Shown here piece after piece: positions 55,609 through 63,521 of a stretch of 64,000 bases of DNA. Source of the stretch: Flavobacteriales bacterium. Its GTDB lineage: Bacteria; Bacteroidota; Bacteroidia; NS11-12g; UBA955. Positions within the stretch are counted from its first letter, which is position 1; every line of letters begins with the position of its first letter. The notes under the pieces are model-generated. The model saw only the letters and a list, made by a program, of their open reading frames with translations. It was not told the origin of the DNA and did no database searches. A program made the position numbers and the translations under genes. The stretch spans positions 1 through 64,000 of the forward strand of contig CANFLS010000001.1 in the NCBI GenBank assembly GCA_947447955.1, in the 5' to 3' direction.

Positions 55609-55997
55609 CAGTGAAATACTTAAATTAAGTTTAGGATAATATTAATTTAACTTAGATAATACCAAAACGGAAAAACACCAAATTCAATCGTGTGAATTTA
55701 ATCAATCCTATAGACCACATTGTCTATAGTCAATGTAAAAAAGTATCACTAATAAACAGCTATAAAAAATTGAGAAAAATATAAAAATAAAATCATAAAA
55801 TATTATATAATAATCATTTAAAAAGTAAAAAACACACTAAAAAAATCAACACAAAAGAATTATCCCGATATCCACACAGCTATAATATATAATACATAAT
55901 ACTCTTTAAATGAAAGGTATTAATTAATACTTTGGGCTGGGGAAAACCAATAATAGAAAAATTTACAATCATCAAAAGTGAATATTAGATTTGTACC
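55609..55997. other. 389-bp very AT-rich gap with palindromes (possible origin region)
   Basis: No gene is seen. The gap contains an 8-bp inverted repeat (CTATAGAC-N6-GTCTATAG, 55708-55729), a 14-bp palindrome (GTATTAATTAATAC, 55917-55930) and one near-match to the DnaA box TTATCCACA (ATATCCACA, 55868-55876), plus long A/T runs. The pheS promoter is at its right end. It could be part of a replication origin, but a single near-box is weak evidence. Confidence 0.4.
55986..55993 (+). promoter_or_regulatory. -7 promoter box of pheS (TAGATTTG)
   Basis: Perfect TAnnTTTG ending 4 nt before the ATG; a TTTA at 55962 may be the -33 element. Confidence 0.75.
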
Positions 55998-57008
55998 ATG
56001 ATTCAGAATATTGAAACAATAACCCAAGAAGTAAATGATTTTATAATCGAAAATGCAGAGGCATTGGAATTGTATCGTTTGAAATTCTTAAGTCGTAAGG
56101 GAAGTATTTCTGAATTGTTCGAAGTGTTTAAAGAATTGCCTGGGATTGAAAAACGCGACATTGGCAAACCTTTGAATATTTTAAAAAGTTTGGCTGAAGA
56201 AAAATTCAACTCTCACAAAGAGCAATTTGAAAATACTGCGGTTGATCTTTCGGCAATGGTTGACACTACCCTTCCCGTTTATCAAAATGAGTTGGGAAGT
56301 TTTCATCCATTAAAAATTGTAGAAAATGAATTGGTAGATATTTTCAATTCTTTGGGATTCGATTTAAGCGAAGGTCCAGAAATTGAAGACGACCACCATA
56401 ATTTTGGAGCATTGAATTTTGCAGAAGATCATCCTGCGAGAGATATGCAAGATACTTTCTTCATTGGAGAAAATGTTTTGAGAACGCATACCAGCAGTGT
56501 TCAAATTAGAGAAATGGAAAGACACGAACCTCCATTTCGTTTGATTATGCCAGGTAGGGTTTATAGAAACGAAGCTGTGAGTTCAAGAAGCAATTGTTTT
56601 TTCCATCAAATTGAAGGATTGTATGTAGACAAAGGCGTAACCTTTGCCGACTTAAAACAGACCTTGTACTATTTTGTACAACAATTTTTTGGTGAGGGAA
56701 CCAAAATAAGATTTAGATCAAGTTATTTCCCATTTACAGAACCAAGTGCCGAAATGGATATTTGGGCTGGTACTGAAACTGAAGAAAATAAAAGACTTAC
56801 AAAAGGCACTGGATGGCTTGAAGTTTTAGGTTGTGGTATGGTTCACCCAAATGTACTTAAAGCGTGTAATATCGATCCTGAAGTATATACAGGCTTCGCT
56901 TTTGGTATGGGTATGGATAGAATTACCATGTTGAAATACGGAATAAACGATATTCGAGATCTGTTTGTGAATGATACGAGGATGTTATCGCAGTTTAAGG
57001 GGGTGTAA
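55998..57008 (+). CDS. pheS: Phenylalanyl-tRNA synthetase alpha subunit
   Basis: The protein has 336 residues: an N-terminal coiled coil (about 1-90) and class II catalytic core. Motif 2 is in RVYRNEAVSSRSNCFFHQIEG, and motif 3 is GFAFGMGMDRITMLKYG. HPLKIVENELVDIF and FDLSEGPEIEDDHHNF are typical. It pairs with PheT, not in the window. Confidence 0.95.
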   Translation: MIQNIETITQEVNDFIIENAEALELYRLKFLSRKGSISELFEVFKELPGIEKRDIGKPLNILKSLAEEKFNSHKEQFENTAVDLSAMVDTTLPVYQNELGSFHPLKIVENELVDIFNSLGFDLSEGPEIEDDHHNFGALNFAEDHPARDMQDTFFIGENVLRTHTSSVQIREMERHEPPFRLIMPGRVYRNEAVSSRSNCFFHQIEGLYVDKGVTFADLKQTLYYFVQQFFGEGTKIRFRSSYFPFTEPSAEMDIWAGTETEENKRLTKGTGWLEVLGCGMVHPNVLKACNIDPEVYTGFAFGMGMDRITMLKYGINDIRDLFVNDTRMLSQFKGV

Positions 57009-57175
57009 TTAGAAGGTTTATAAAGGGTGTAATACTAAGGTTTATAAGAGTTTATGAGCGTTTATAAACGTTTAGATTTAGTTTGGATTAAAATTAGTGT
57101 TATGCATACCAATAGACGTTTTTAATAATAAGAGACATTTTTTAAATTTATTACCAATAAAAGATTTTAACTGAC
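57009..57175. other. 167-bp gap with GTTTATAA repeats
   Basis: The segment 57015-57070 repeats gtttataa four times and holds the palindrome CGTTTATAAACG (57059-57070). No promoter box was found for the downstream gene. Confidence 0.5.
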
Positions 57176-57940
57176 ATGATATATTTTGCAAGTGATTTTC
57201 ATTTAGGGATGCCTCAAGGGGAGGTTTCTAAATTGAGAGAAAAAAAGATTTGTGATTGGTTAGAATCAATTTCATCTGATGCGAGTGAAATTTATTTGCT
57301 GGGCGATTTATTCGATTTTTGGTTTGAATACAAAACTGTAGTTCCACGTGGTTATGTCCGCTTTTTAGGAAAATTAGCAGAACTCACAGATAAGGGAATT
57401 AAAATTTTTGTTTGCGTTGGAAATCACGATTTGTGGATGCGTGAATATTTAGAAGAAGAGTGTGGTGTTAAAATTTTTAGAGATCCTTTAATTAAAAAAT
57501 TCGGCACTAAGAATTTTTATATCCATCATGGCGATGGATTGGGTCCTGGTGATAACGGTTACAAATTTCTCAAAAAGATTTTCCTCTCTCCCATCAATCA
57601 ATTTTTATTTGCAAAGTTGCATCCGAATTTTGGTTTTAAGTTGGCAACTGCTTTTAGTAAAAAAAGCAGATTGGCTCAACCAGAGGCTGAAAGTAGCTAT
57701 CAGGGCGACAATAATGAGTACCTAACACAGCATTGCTTAGAAATATTAAAATCTCAGGCCGTTGATTTTTTTATTTTTGGCCATAGACATTTGAAAATCA
57801 ATGTAGAATTAGAAAATTCTAATCCACTCACTCAAAACGATTCTCATGAAAAATCACGGTATATGAACCTCGGAGAGTGGTTTTCGGGTGGAGGGTATGC
57901 AAAATTTGACGGAGACCAATTATTTTTTTACGATTTGTAA
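57176..57940 (+). CDS. lpxH: UDP-2,3-diacylglucosamine diphosphatase (LpxH-like)
   Basis: The metallophosphoesterase produces lipid X in lipid A synthesis. The protein has 254 residues. Metal motifs in order: SDFHLG (Asp7, His9), LLGDLFDFWFEY, VGNHDLW, HHGDGLGPGD and FGHRHLK. The GDLFDFW block and overall length match LpxH rather than LpxI. Some Bacteroidota have more than one such phosphoesterase, so an alternative substrate is possible. Confidence 0.85.
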   Translation: MIYFASDFHLGMPQGEVSKLREKKICDWLESISSDASEIYLLGDLFDFWFEYKTVVPRGYVRFLGKLAELTDKGIKIFVCVGNHDLWMREYLEEECGVKIFRDPLIKKFGTKNFYIHHGDGLGPGDNGYKFLKKIFLSPINQFLFAKLHPNFGFKLATAFSKKSRLAQPEAESSYQGDNNEYLTQHCLEILKSQAVDFFIFGHRHLKINVELENSNPLTQNDSHEKSRYMNLGEWFSGGGYAKFDGDQLFFYDL

Positions 57941-57996
57941 AAGTTTCACGTTTTTTATTTTGAGGGATAAAAAACTTCTTGAAAAATTCTTCATAA

Positions 57997-58027
57997 AAAA
58001 AGGTCTGTTCATTGAACAGACCTTTTT
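57997..58027. terminator. Bidirectional terminator
   Basis: AAAAAGGTCTGTTC / GAACAGACCTTTTT with ATT loop, between two convergent genes. Confidence 0.95.
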
Positions 58028-58049
58028 GAATATTTTTAAATTTCTAAAA

Positions 58050-58607
58050 TTACATTAATTTCAAATCATTAAATGCACCTTCAGTGATTTTGTAATCAGG
58101 CAAACCTTGTCCTGATGGAGCAAGCATTGTGATTGTATAAACACCAGATAACAAATGATTCGCTTCGTCTACTTTGGTCAAAGTTACAGAGTAAGTACAA
58201 GTGTAGCCCATTACAATAGATAACAAAGTATTGTTATCGCTTTTTGGGAAATACAAAGCACCATCAGCTGCTTGTAAACTGAAAGTACCAGAATAAGTAC
58301 CTGTTTTTGCTGGAGTCAACACCAATTGCATAACTACTCTAGAAGTGTCATTGCCTGTAATTTTAAGACCTTGAACGCTTAACTCGCCATTTACAATTGC
58401 AGCAGCAGTACCATAACTAGTATCAGATGGAGTAATGTACATTTTGCTAGCTGATTCACTTTGCCAAGCGGTACCGTTTACTTTACATGTTAAAACGCCT
58501 TTAGTAGAAGTTGTGTTGGTAGTTGCAACAGGGTCTTTTGTACAGCTTGCAACGAATAATGTACCGGCTACTGCGGTCATTAATAAAATATTTTTGATTG
58601 TTTTCAT
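58050..58607 (-). CDS. DUF6252-like lipoprotein
   Basis: The protein has 185 residues from the ATG at 58607; the frame extends 11 codons further, but the -7 box lies there and the residues do not form a signal. Lipoprotein signal LFVASCTKD (Cys about 22). The mature part opens with LTCKVNGTAWQSES, the pattern of the small beta-barrel-like DUF6252 group. Function unknown. Confidence 0.7.
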   Translation of the reverse strand: MKTIKNILLMTAVAGTLFVASCTKDPVATTNTTSTKGVLTCKVNGTAWQSESASKMYITPSDTSYGTAAAIVNGELSVQGLKITGNDTSRVVMQLVLTPAKTGTYSGTFSLQAADGALYFPKSDNNTLLSIVMGYTCTYSVTLTKVDEANHLLSGVYTITMLAPSGQGLPDYKITEGAFNDLKLM

Positions 58608-58620
58608 GGTTTCTTTTTTA

Positions 58621-58628
58621 CAAATATA
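58621..58628 (-). promoter_or_regulatory. -7 promoter box (TATATTTG) of the DUF6252 gene
   Basis: Perfect TAnnTTTG on the minus strand, 13 nt before the ATG at 58607; it decides the start. Confidence 0.7.
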
Positions 58629-58909
58629 CATTATTGACAATAAACTTACATTACTAAAAATGGTACGTAAAATTTGGTATATATGATTGATTTGTAATTG
58701 TTTAAAATTTTTTAAAACATAAAATGTCCCTCAAAAACAAGAAAGAAAAATGGATTCATCGACAAATGCGATAAAAAACCGATGAAATAGGGGGTTTAAG
58801 AAAAATATTTTGGGGGATAGATACGTCTATGTTGTATGGAAAGTGTTTAAGCAGTTGTATTGAACGAATTGGTACAATTGTTGAAATATAAAATGAAAGG
58901 AGAACCGTT

Positions 58910-59014
58910 ATGAAAAACAAGGCAAAACAAATCGCACAAGAAAAACAGGCACCAGTTTCAAAGCCAAACAGAAAAAGTGGCAACGGTTTTATTCAGAAAG
59001 CAGCAGGAATTTAG
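58910..59014 (+). CDS. Possible 34-residue basic peptide with a Shine-Dalgarno sequence
   Basis: ATG at 58910 preceded by AAAGGAG with 7-nt spacing, which is unusual here. The peptide is Lys/Gln/Ala-rich and starts MKNKAKQIAQEKQ. A six-residue ORF (58893-58913, MKGEPL) ends in the ATG of the peptide (TGA/ATG overlap), like a leader. A TACAATTG box (one mismatch) lies at 58873-58880. The coding region ends 1 bp before the end of the convergent prfA. No homologue is recognised. The rest of the 400-bp gap (58608-58909) holds nothing clear. Confidence 0.4.
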   Translation: MKNKAKQIAQEKQAPVSKPNRKSGNGFIQKAAGI

Positions 59015-59015
59015 G

Positions 59016-60089
59016 TTAATTTTGATTTTCTGCTTTTAATCTTTCTGCGTTTTCTGCAACCATTAAGGCTTGCATAATTTCGTCGATATCGCCGTTCATA
59101 ATTGCGGGTAAATTATACAATGTTAACCCAATACGATGATCGGTAACCCTACCTTGGGGATAGTTATATGTCCTCACTTTTGCACTTCTGTCGCCCGTTG
59201 AAACAAGGGTTTTTCTGCGTGAAGAAATGGCCTCGAGGTGTTTATTTAATTCAATTTCGTAAAGCTTATTTCTAAGCATTTTCATTGCTTTTTCTCTGTT
59301 ACCTAACTGATTTCTTTCGGTTTGACAGATCACCACCATTCCAGATGGAATGTGGGTTAGCATTACTTTCGTTTCAACTTTGTTTACATTTTGACCACCG
59401 GCACCACCGCTTCGAGAAGTTTCCATTTTAACGTCGGCATCGCGTAGTTGGAAGTCAACTTCTTCCGCTTCTGGCATTACCACAACCGTGGCAGCCGAGG
59501 TATGAATACGCCCTTGGCTTTCGGTAGCTGGAACACGTTGAACGCGGTGAACACCACTTTCGTATTTGAGTGCACCATAGGCACCTGGCTCAGTTACTTC
59601 CATTACAATTTTGGAGTAACCTCCCATAGAACCTTCCATTTCTTCAGCGATTTCGGTTTTCCAACCTTTTTTATCGCAATATCTTTGGTACATTCTATAA
59701 AGGTCGCCGGCAAAGATCGAAGCTTCGTCGCCACCGGTTCCAGAGCGGATTTCGATGACACAATTTTTAGCATCTTCGGGATCTTTAGGCAGCATTTGGA
59801 AGCGAATTTTTTCTTCGAGCGGTCCTATTTTCTCTTCCAAAGATTCCAATTCTTCCTTGGCCATATCGCGCATTTCTTTGTCTTTCTCATTTTTGAGAAT
59901 GTCGCGGGCTTCGGCAATTCCTTCAGTAATTCTTTTATATTCGAAATACGATTCTACAATTTCTTCCAAGTCTTTGTATTCCTTATTCAACTTGGTAAAC
60001 CGTTTCATATCAGAAGAAACCTCAGGGCTGCTGAGTAGCAATTCGATTTCTTTGTAATGTGCGTGAACCGCTTCGAGTTTTGAAAGCAT
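59016..60089 (-). CDS. prfA: Peptide chain release factor 1
   Basis: RF1 recognises UAA and UAG. The protein has 357 residues. The specificity tripeptide PAT is at 187-189 in [10 protein letters not shown], not the SPF of RF2, and the catalytic GGQ at 231-233 in [14 protein letters not shown]. The -7 box ends 5 nt before the ATG. Confidence 0.95.
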   Translation of the reverse strand: MLSKLEAVHAHYKEIELLLSSPEVSSDMKRFTKLNKEYKDLEEIVESYFEYKRITEGIAEARDILKNEKDKEMRDMAKEELESLEEKIGPLEEKIRFQMLPKDPEDAKNCVIEIRSGTGGDEASIFAGDLYRMYQRYCDKKGWKTEIAEEMEGSMGGYSKIVMEVTEPGAYGALKYESGVHRVQRVPATESQGRIHTSAATVVVMPEAEEVDFQLRDADVKMETSRSGGAGGQNVNKVETKVMLTHIPSGMVVICQTERNQLGNREKAMKMLRNKLYEIELNKHLEAISSRRKTLVSTGDRSAKVRTYNYPQGRVTDHRIGLTLYNLPAIMNGDIDEIMQALMVAENAERLKAENQN

Positions 60090-60094
60090 TGGGG

Positions 60095-60102
60095 CAAAAT
60101 TA
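60095..60102 (-). promoter_or_regulatory. -7 promoter box of prfA (TAATTTTG)
   Basis: Perfect TAnnTTTG on the minus strand, ending 5 nt before the ATG at 60089. Confidence 0.7.
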
Positions 60103-60112
60103 AGGGTTTTTT

Positions 60113-60340
60113 TTGGGATTAGACAGATTAGACGGGTTATCCCGATAGCTATCGGGAAGATTAGACGGATATTTTGGCACTTTGTGCGTTTAGGGGCTGC
60201 GCCGTTTAGTGTTTAGAAGTGTAAACGCGTTTAGGAGACCTGCCGGTCGTTTAGCAAGGGTTTCTAATTTCGATAGTTATTCTAAACGCATGGTAATGCA
60301 TCTAAACCCTAAACGAGCAGAGCTCTTCTAAACCCTAAAC
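60113..60340. repeat. Intergenic repeat cluster: GATTAGACGG, TCCCGATAGCTATCGGGA and GTTTAG/CTAAAC motifs
   Basis: Copies of gattagac(a/g)g flank an 18-bp perfect palindrome TCCCGATAGCTATCGGGA (60140-60157). From 60188 come five GTTTAG motifs, then five CTAAAC motifs (to 60340), so the halves can pair. The motif CTAAACCCTAAAC occurs twice, and once reversed at 37895. The gattagac units recur at 61858-61905. Confidence 0.8.
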
Positions 60341-60356
60341 ACATGATAATTTTTCG

Positions 60357-60364
60357 TATCTTTG
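60357..60364 (+). promoter_or_regulatory. -7 promoter box of rpoN (TATCTTTG)
   Basis: Perfect TAnnTTTG. The in-frame TTG four codons upstream of the chosen ATG is part of this box, so ATG 60374 is the start, giving a leader of about 6 nt. Confidence 0.78.
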
Positions 60365-60373
60365 AAATGTAAT

Positions 60374-61843
60374 ATGGCGTTAAGTCAATCTCAAATACTC
60401 TCGCAACAGCAACGGTTGTCGCCTCAGCAGATACAGTTTATAAAACTGCTGCAGATGAGTACGTTGGATTTCGAGGAAAAACTTGATGAGGAATTACTCG
60501 ATAATCCAGCGCTCGAAAAAAGCGATACCGAAATGGATTATTCAGACAATACAGCCGACCTAACCGAAAGAAAATCTGATGATTGGGATTCTGAATATCA
60601 AAGCGATATCGACGTAGAAGAAATCATGAGAGCCAGTGGAAATGATGATGAATATTCAACATTTACCATGGGTGAAGACTACTCAAACGAAGACCAAAAA
60701 GAAATGCCAATGGCATCGCAATCGTCGTTTCAGGAGTTTTTATTGGAGCAGGCTAGGGCAACGTTTTTTGATGAGCTAGACTTCATGCTAGCCTTCCACT
60801 TAATCAATTCGATTGAGGAAGATGGCTATTTGCGCAGAGAGTTAAGGAGCATAGTAAACGACTTGGCTTTCAACGAAAACATTCAAACTACCGAGGATAA
60901 ACTTGAGCGAATTTTGATCAAAATTCAGAACTTTGATCCTCCAGGAATTGGCGCAAGAGACCTTCAGGAGTGCTTGTTATTGCAATTATATAAAAAGGAT
61001 TATGGTGATAATCTATCCATTACGTTGGCAGAAAAAATTATTTCTGAGCAAATGGAGGCATTCAGTAAAAAACATTACGAAAAGATTACCAAGTCCCTCA
61101 AAATCACAGACGAGCAACTTCGTGGTGCCATCAGTGAAATTATTAGGTTGAATCCGAAACCCGGTGAGTCGAACAGTGGCAGTGTGAAAACGCAGTATAT
61201 TGTTCCAGATTTTACCGTGGTGGCCGACGATGGAATTTTGACAGTTACCCTAAATTCCCGTAATGCCCCCGAATTAAAGTTGAGTGCAGCCTATTCCGAT
61301 ACTCTAAAAACGTACGAAGAAGCAAATGTGAAAGATCAGCAATTGAAAGATGCTGTTCAGTATATCAAACAAAAATTGGATGGCGCTCGATGGTTTATCG
61401 ACAGCGTGAAACAACGTCACCACACCCTTTTGAGTACCATGGAAGCGATTGTGAAACGCCAAAGTGAATTCTTTTTAGAGGGAGATGACACCTACTTGAA
61501 GCCTATGATATTGAAGGACATAGCCACCGAAGTGGGATTGGATATTAGTACCATTTCTAGGGTTGCCAATTCAAAATATGTGGAAACTGATTTTGGTATT
61601 TTTCCGTTGAAACACTTCTTTTCGGAGGGACTTTCTAACGAAGACGGAGAAGAAATTAGCAACAGGGAAATTAAAAAGATATTGGAAAATGCCATCAATG
61701 CCGAAAACAAAGCCAAACCGCTTACCGATGAAGCTTTGATGGAATTGCTGAAGGAAAAAGGGTATATCATTGCGAGGAGAACTGTGGCGAAGTATAGAGA
61801 GCAATTGAATATTCCGGTGGCAAGATTAAGAAAATTACTTTAA
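60374..61843 (+). CDS. rpoN: RNA polymerase sigma-54 factor
   Basis: The protein has 489 residues. Region I begins MALSQSQILSQQQRLSPQQIQFIKLLQMS, rich in Gln and Leu as usual; region II is acidic; the core-binding domain has LNPKPGE and the C-terminal RpoN box ARRTVAKYRE is at 467-476. It directs transcription from -12/-24 promoters with activator ATPases. A 19-bp inverted repeat covers its stop codon. Confidence 0.95.
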   Translation: MALSQSQILSQQQRLSPQQIQFIKLLQMSTLDFEEKLDEELLDNPALEKSDTEMDYSDNTADLTERKSDDWDSEYQSDIDVEEIMRASGNDDEYSTFTMGEDYSNEDQKEMPMASQSSFQEFLLEQARATFFDELDFMLAFHLINSIEEDGYLRRELRSIVNDLAFNENIQTTEDKLERILIKIQNFDPPGIGARDLQECLLLQLYKKDYGDNLSITLAEKIISEQMEAFSKKHYEKITKSLKITDEQLRGAISEIIRLNPKPGESNSGSVKTQYIVPDFTVVADDGILTVTLNSRNAPELKLSAAYSDTLKTYEEANVKDQQLKDAVQYIKQKLDGARWFIDSVKQRHHTLLSTMEAIVKRQSEFFLEGDDTYLKPMILKDIATEVGLDISTISRVANSKYVETDFGIFPLKHFFSEGLSNEDGEEISNREIKKILENAINAENKAKPLTDEALMELLKEKGYIIARRTVAKYREQLNIPVARLRKLL

Positions 61844-61859
61844 TTTTCTTAATCTTGCC
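61819..61859. repeat. 19-bp perfect inverted repeat spanning the rpoN stop
   Basis: Arms 61819-61837 and 61841-61859 with a CTT loop. The left arm encodes the last residues of RpoN. There is no T-tract, so it is not a classical terminator, but it would protect or fold the mRNA 3' end. Confidence 0.85.
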
Positions 61860-61905
61860 GGATTAGACGGATTAGACGGGTTAGACAGATTAGACGGATT
61901 GGGTT
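61858..61905 (+). repeat. Tandem GATTAGACGG units
   Basis: Four imperfect copies of gattagac(a/g)g, the same motif as upstream of rpoN at 60117-60168. Confidence 0.8.
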
Positions 61906-61940
61906 TATAGGATTAAAATAAAGGGTTAAAAAAAAAGAAC

Positions 61941-62303
61941 ATGGGATTAAGACAAGATAAGTTTGCAAAACAGATTCAGCGAGATTTGGCTGATTTAATG
62001 ACATTACACCGAAACGAGTGGTTGGGTGGAACCTTTGTTACCATGTCGAATGTGTTGGTGAGTCCAGATTTGAGCTACGTGAAGGTATATTTAAGTTTGT
62101 TTAACATTGTAAACAGGAAAGATGTGTTGAAGCATTTGAATACAGTGGTTGACAAAGAAATACGCCATGAAATAGCGAAAAAGATTAAAAATAACGTGAA
62201 GAAGATTCCAGAAATTCGTTTCTACGAAGACGATACTTTGGATTATGTGAGCAAAATGGACGAATTGTTTACCAAAATCAATAACGAAAACAAAGATTCT
62301 TGA
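61941..62303 (+). CDS. rbfA: Ribosome-binding factor A
   Basis: RbfA aids 30S subunit maturation. The protein has 120 residues, starting MGLRQDKFAKQIQRDLADLM; VTMSNVLVSPDLSYVKVYLS and IPEIRFYEDDTLDY are the family blocks. Its stop overlaps the TTG start of the next gene. Confidence 0.93.
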   Translation: MGLRQDKFAKQIQRDLADLMTLHRNEWLGGTFVTMSNVLVSPDLSYVKVYLSLFNIVNRKDVLKHLNTVVDKEIRHEIAKKIKNNVKKIPEIRFYEDDTLDYVSKMDELFTKINNENKDS

Positions 62304-63520
62304 AGTTAATTTGGCTAATAGCGCGTAAATATTTTTTCTCTCGAAAAAATCCCTCTGCCATCAATATCATTACGGGAATTTCGATGGCCGGTTACGCTGT
62401 TGGCGCTTTGGCCCTCATTATTTTATTGTCGGCCCTCAATGGGTTTGAGTCCACTATTTTTGGGGGATACACCCACGGCGATGCAGACCTAAAAGTGGTT
62501 GCAACCAAAGGCAAGGTCTTTACCATTGGAAAAGATACCCTAGAAAAACTGTCGAAAATTAAGGGCGTTACGTCGTATTTCAAATGCCTCGAAGACAAGG
62601 CCATTGTTAAATACAATGACCAACAAACTGTTGCATTGGTTCGTGGGGTAGATGAGGGAATCCTAAAAACCTTAAACGTAGATAGTTTGATTATTGACGG
62701 ACGTAAGATTTTATTTGATCCTAAAAGCGAACGCAATTTGGCTTGGTTGTCGGAAGGGTTGATTTATAAGCTCAACATTGCCCAAGAAAACGCCGAAATT
62801 GAATTGATGGAGCCCGACAGAACATCGTCTGGGGTTTCTCAAACCGTTCTCAACCAGGAGCAGGTAAATGTGTCGGCAATGATACATTTGGGTGAAGATC
62901 ACAATGATGCAACACTCTATGTTCCATTGTCGGTGGCAGAAAGTTTGTTTTCGCGCGATGGCGAAATGAGTTCCCTCGAAATCAATATTAACGCTGCCCA
63001 ATTTGATCGCTGTAATGCTGAAATTCAAGCATTGCTGGGACCTAAATTCTCCTTTCTCAACAGAAAGGAGCAGCACAAAACCATGTATAAAATGTTCAAC
63101 ACCGAAAAATGGGTGTCGTTTGCGTTACTAGCCTTCATTTTGCTGCTTATTTCCTTCAATTTGTTTGGGGCAATACGCATGATGATGATTGACAAATCGT
63201 CGGATTTGGCCATGCTCAACGCCCTCGGAATGCGCTTGAACCACATTCACAGGGTGTTTTTATTTGAGGGATTTTTGGTGGCCGTAATAGGCAGTATTTT
63301 AGGTATTGGAATGGGAGTGGGGTTGGTGTTGTTGCAACAGAAATATGGCTTCGTAACTACGCAATCTACTTTTGCAATGGCTTATCCGGTGAAATTGGCT
63401 ATGGGGGACATTTTCTTGGTAATGGCATTGAATACATTTTTGGCTTTGTTTACATCGTTTTTGGCCAAGCAGAGCGTGGTATTGGGCAATCGATTTTTAA
63501 ATCCCTCAAAAATAAGTTAA
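62300..63520 (+). CDS. LolC/E-type ABC transporter permease (FtsX-like)
   Basis: The protein has 406 residues with one N-terminal membrane helix, a large periplasmic domain (about 50-265) and three C-terminal helices, the MacB/FtsX layout used by LolC/E. ARKYFFSRKNPSAINIITGISM is the LolCE-type N-terminus. TTG start overlaps the rbfA stop. A lipoprotein-export role fits the many lipoproteins here, but the ATPase (lolD) is outside the window. Confidence 0.82.
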   Translation: MKLIWLIARKYFFSRKNPSAINIITGISMAGYAVGALALIILLSALNGFESTIFGGYTHGDADLKVVATKGKVFTIGKDTLEKLSKIKGVTSYFKCLEDKAIVKYNDQQTVALVRGVDEGILKTLNVDSLIIDGRKILFDPKSERNLAWLSEGLIYKLNIAQENAEIELMEPDRTSSGVSQTVLNQEQVNVSAMIHLGEDHNDATLYVPLSVAESLFSRDGEMSSLEININAAQFDRCNAEIQALLGPKFSFLNRKEQHKTMYKMFNTEKWVSFALLAFILLLISFNLFGAIRMMMIDKSSDLAMLNALGMRLNHIHRVFLFEGFLVAVIGSILGIGMGVGLVLLQQKYGFVTTQSTFAMAYPVKLAMGDIFLVMALNTFLALFTSFLAKQSVVLGNRFLNPSKIS

Positions 63521-63521
63521 G

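Noticed and set aside
57945-57953. GTTTCACGT half-site after the lpxH-like gene
   Set aside because: Only half of the palindrome is present.
59448-60038. Plus-strand frame of 196 codons within prfA
   Set aside because: Fully contained antisense to a conserved release-factor gene; Phe-rich composition typical of complementary frames.
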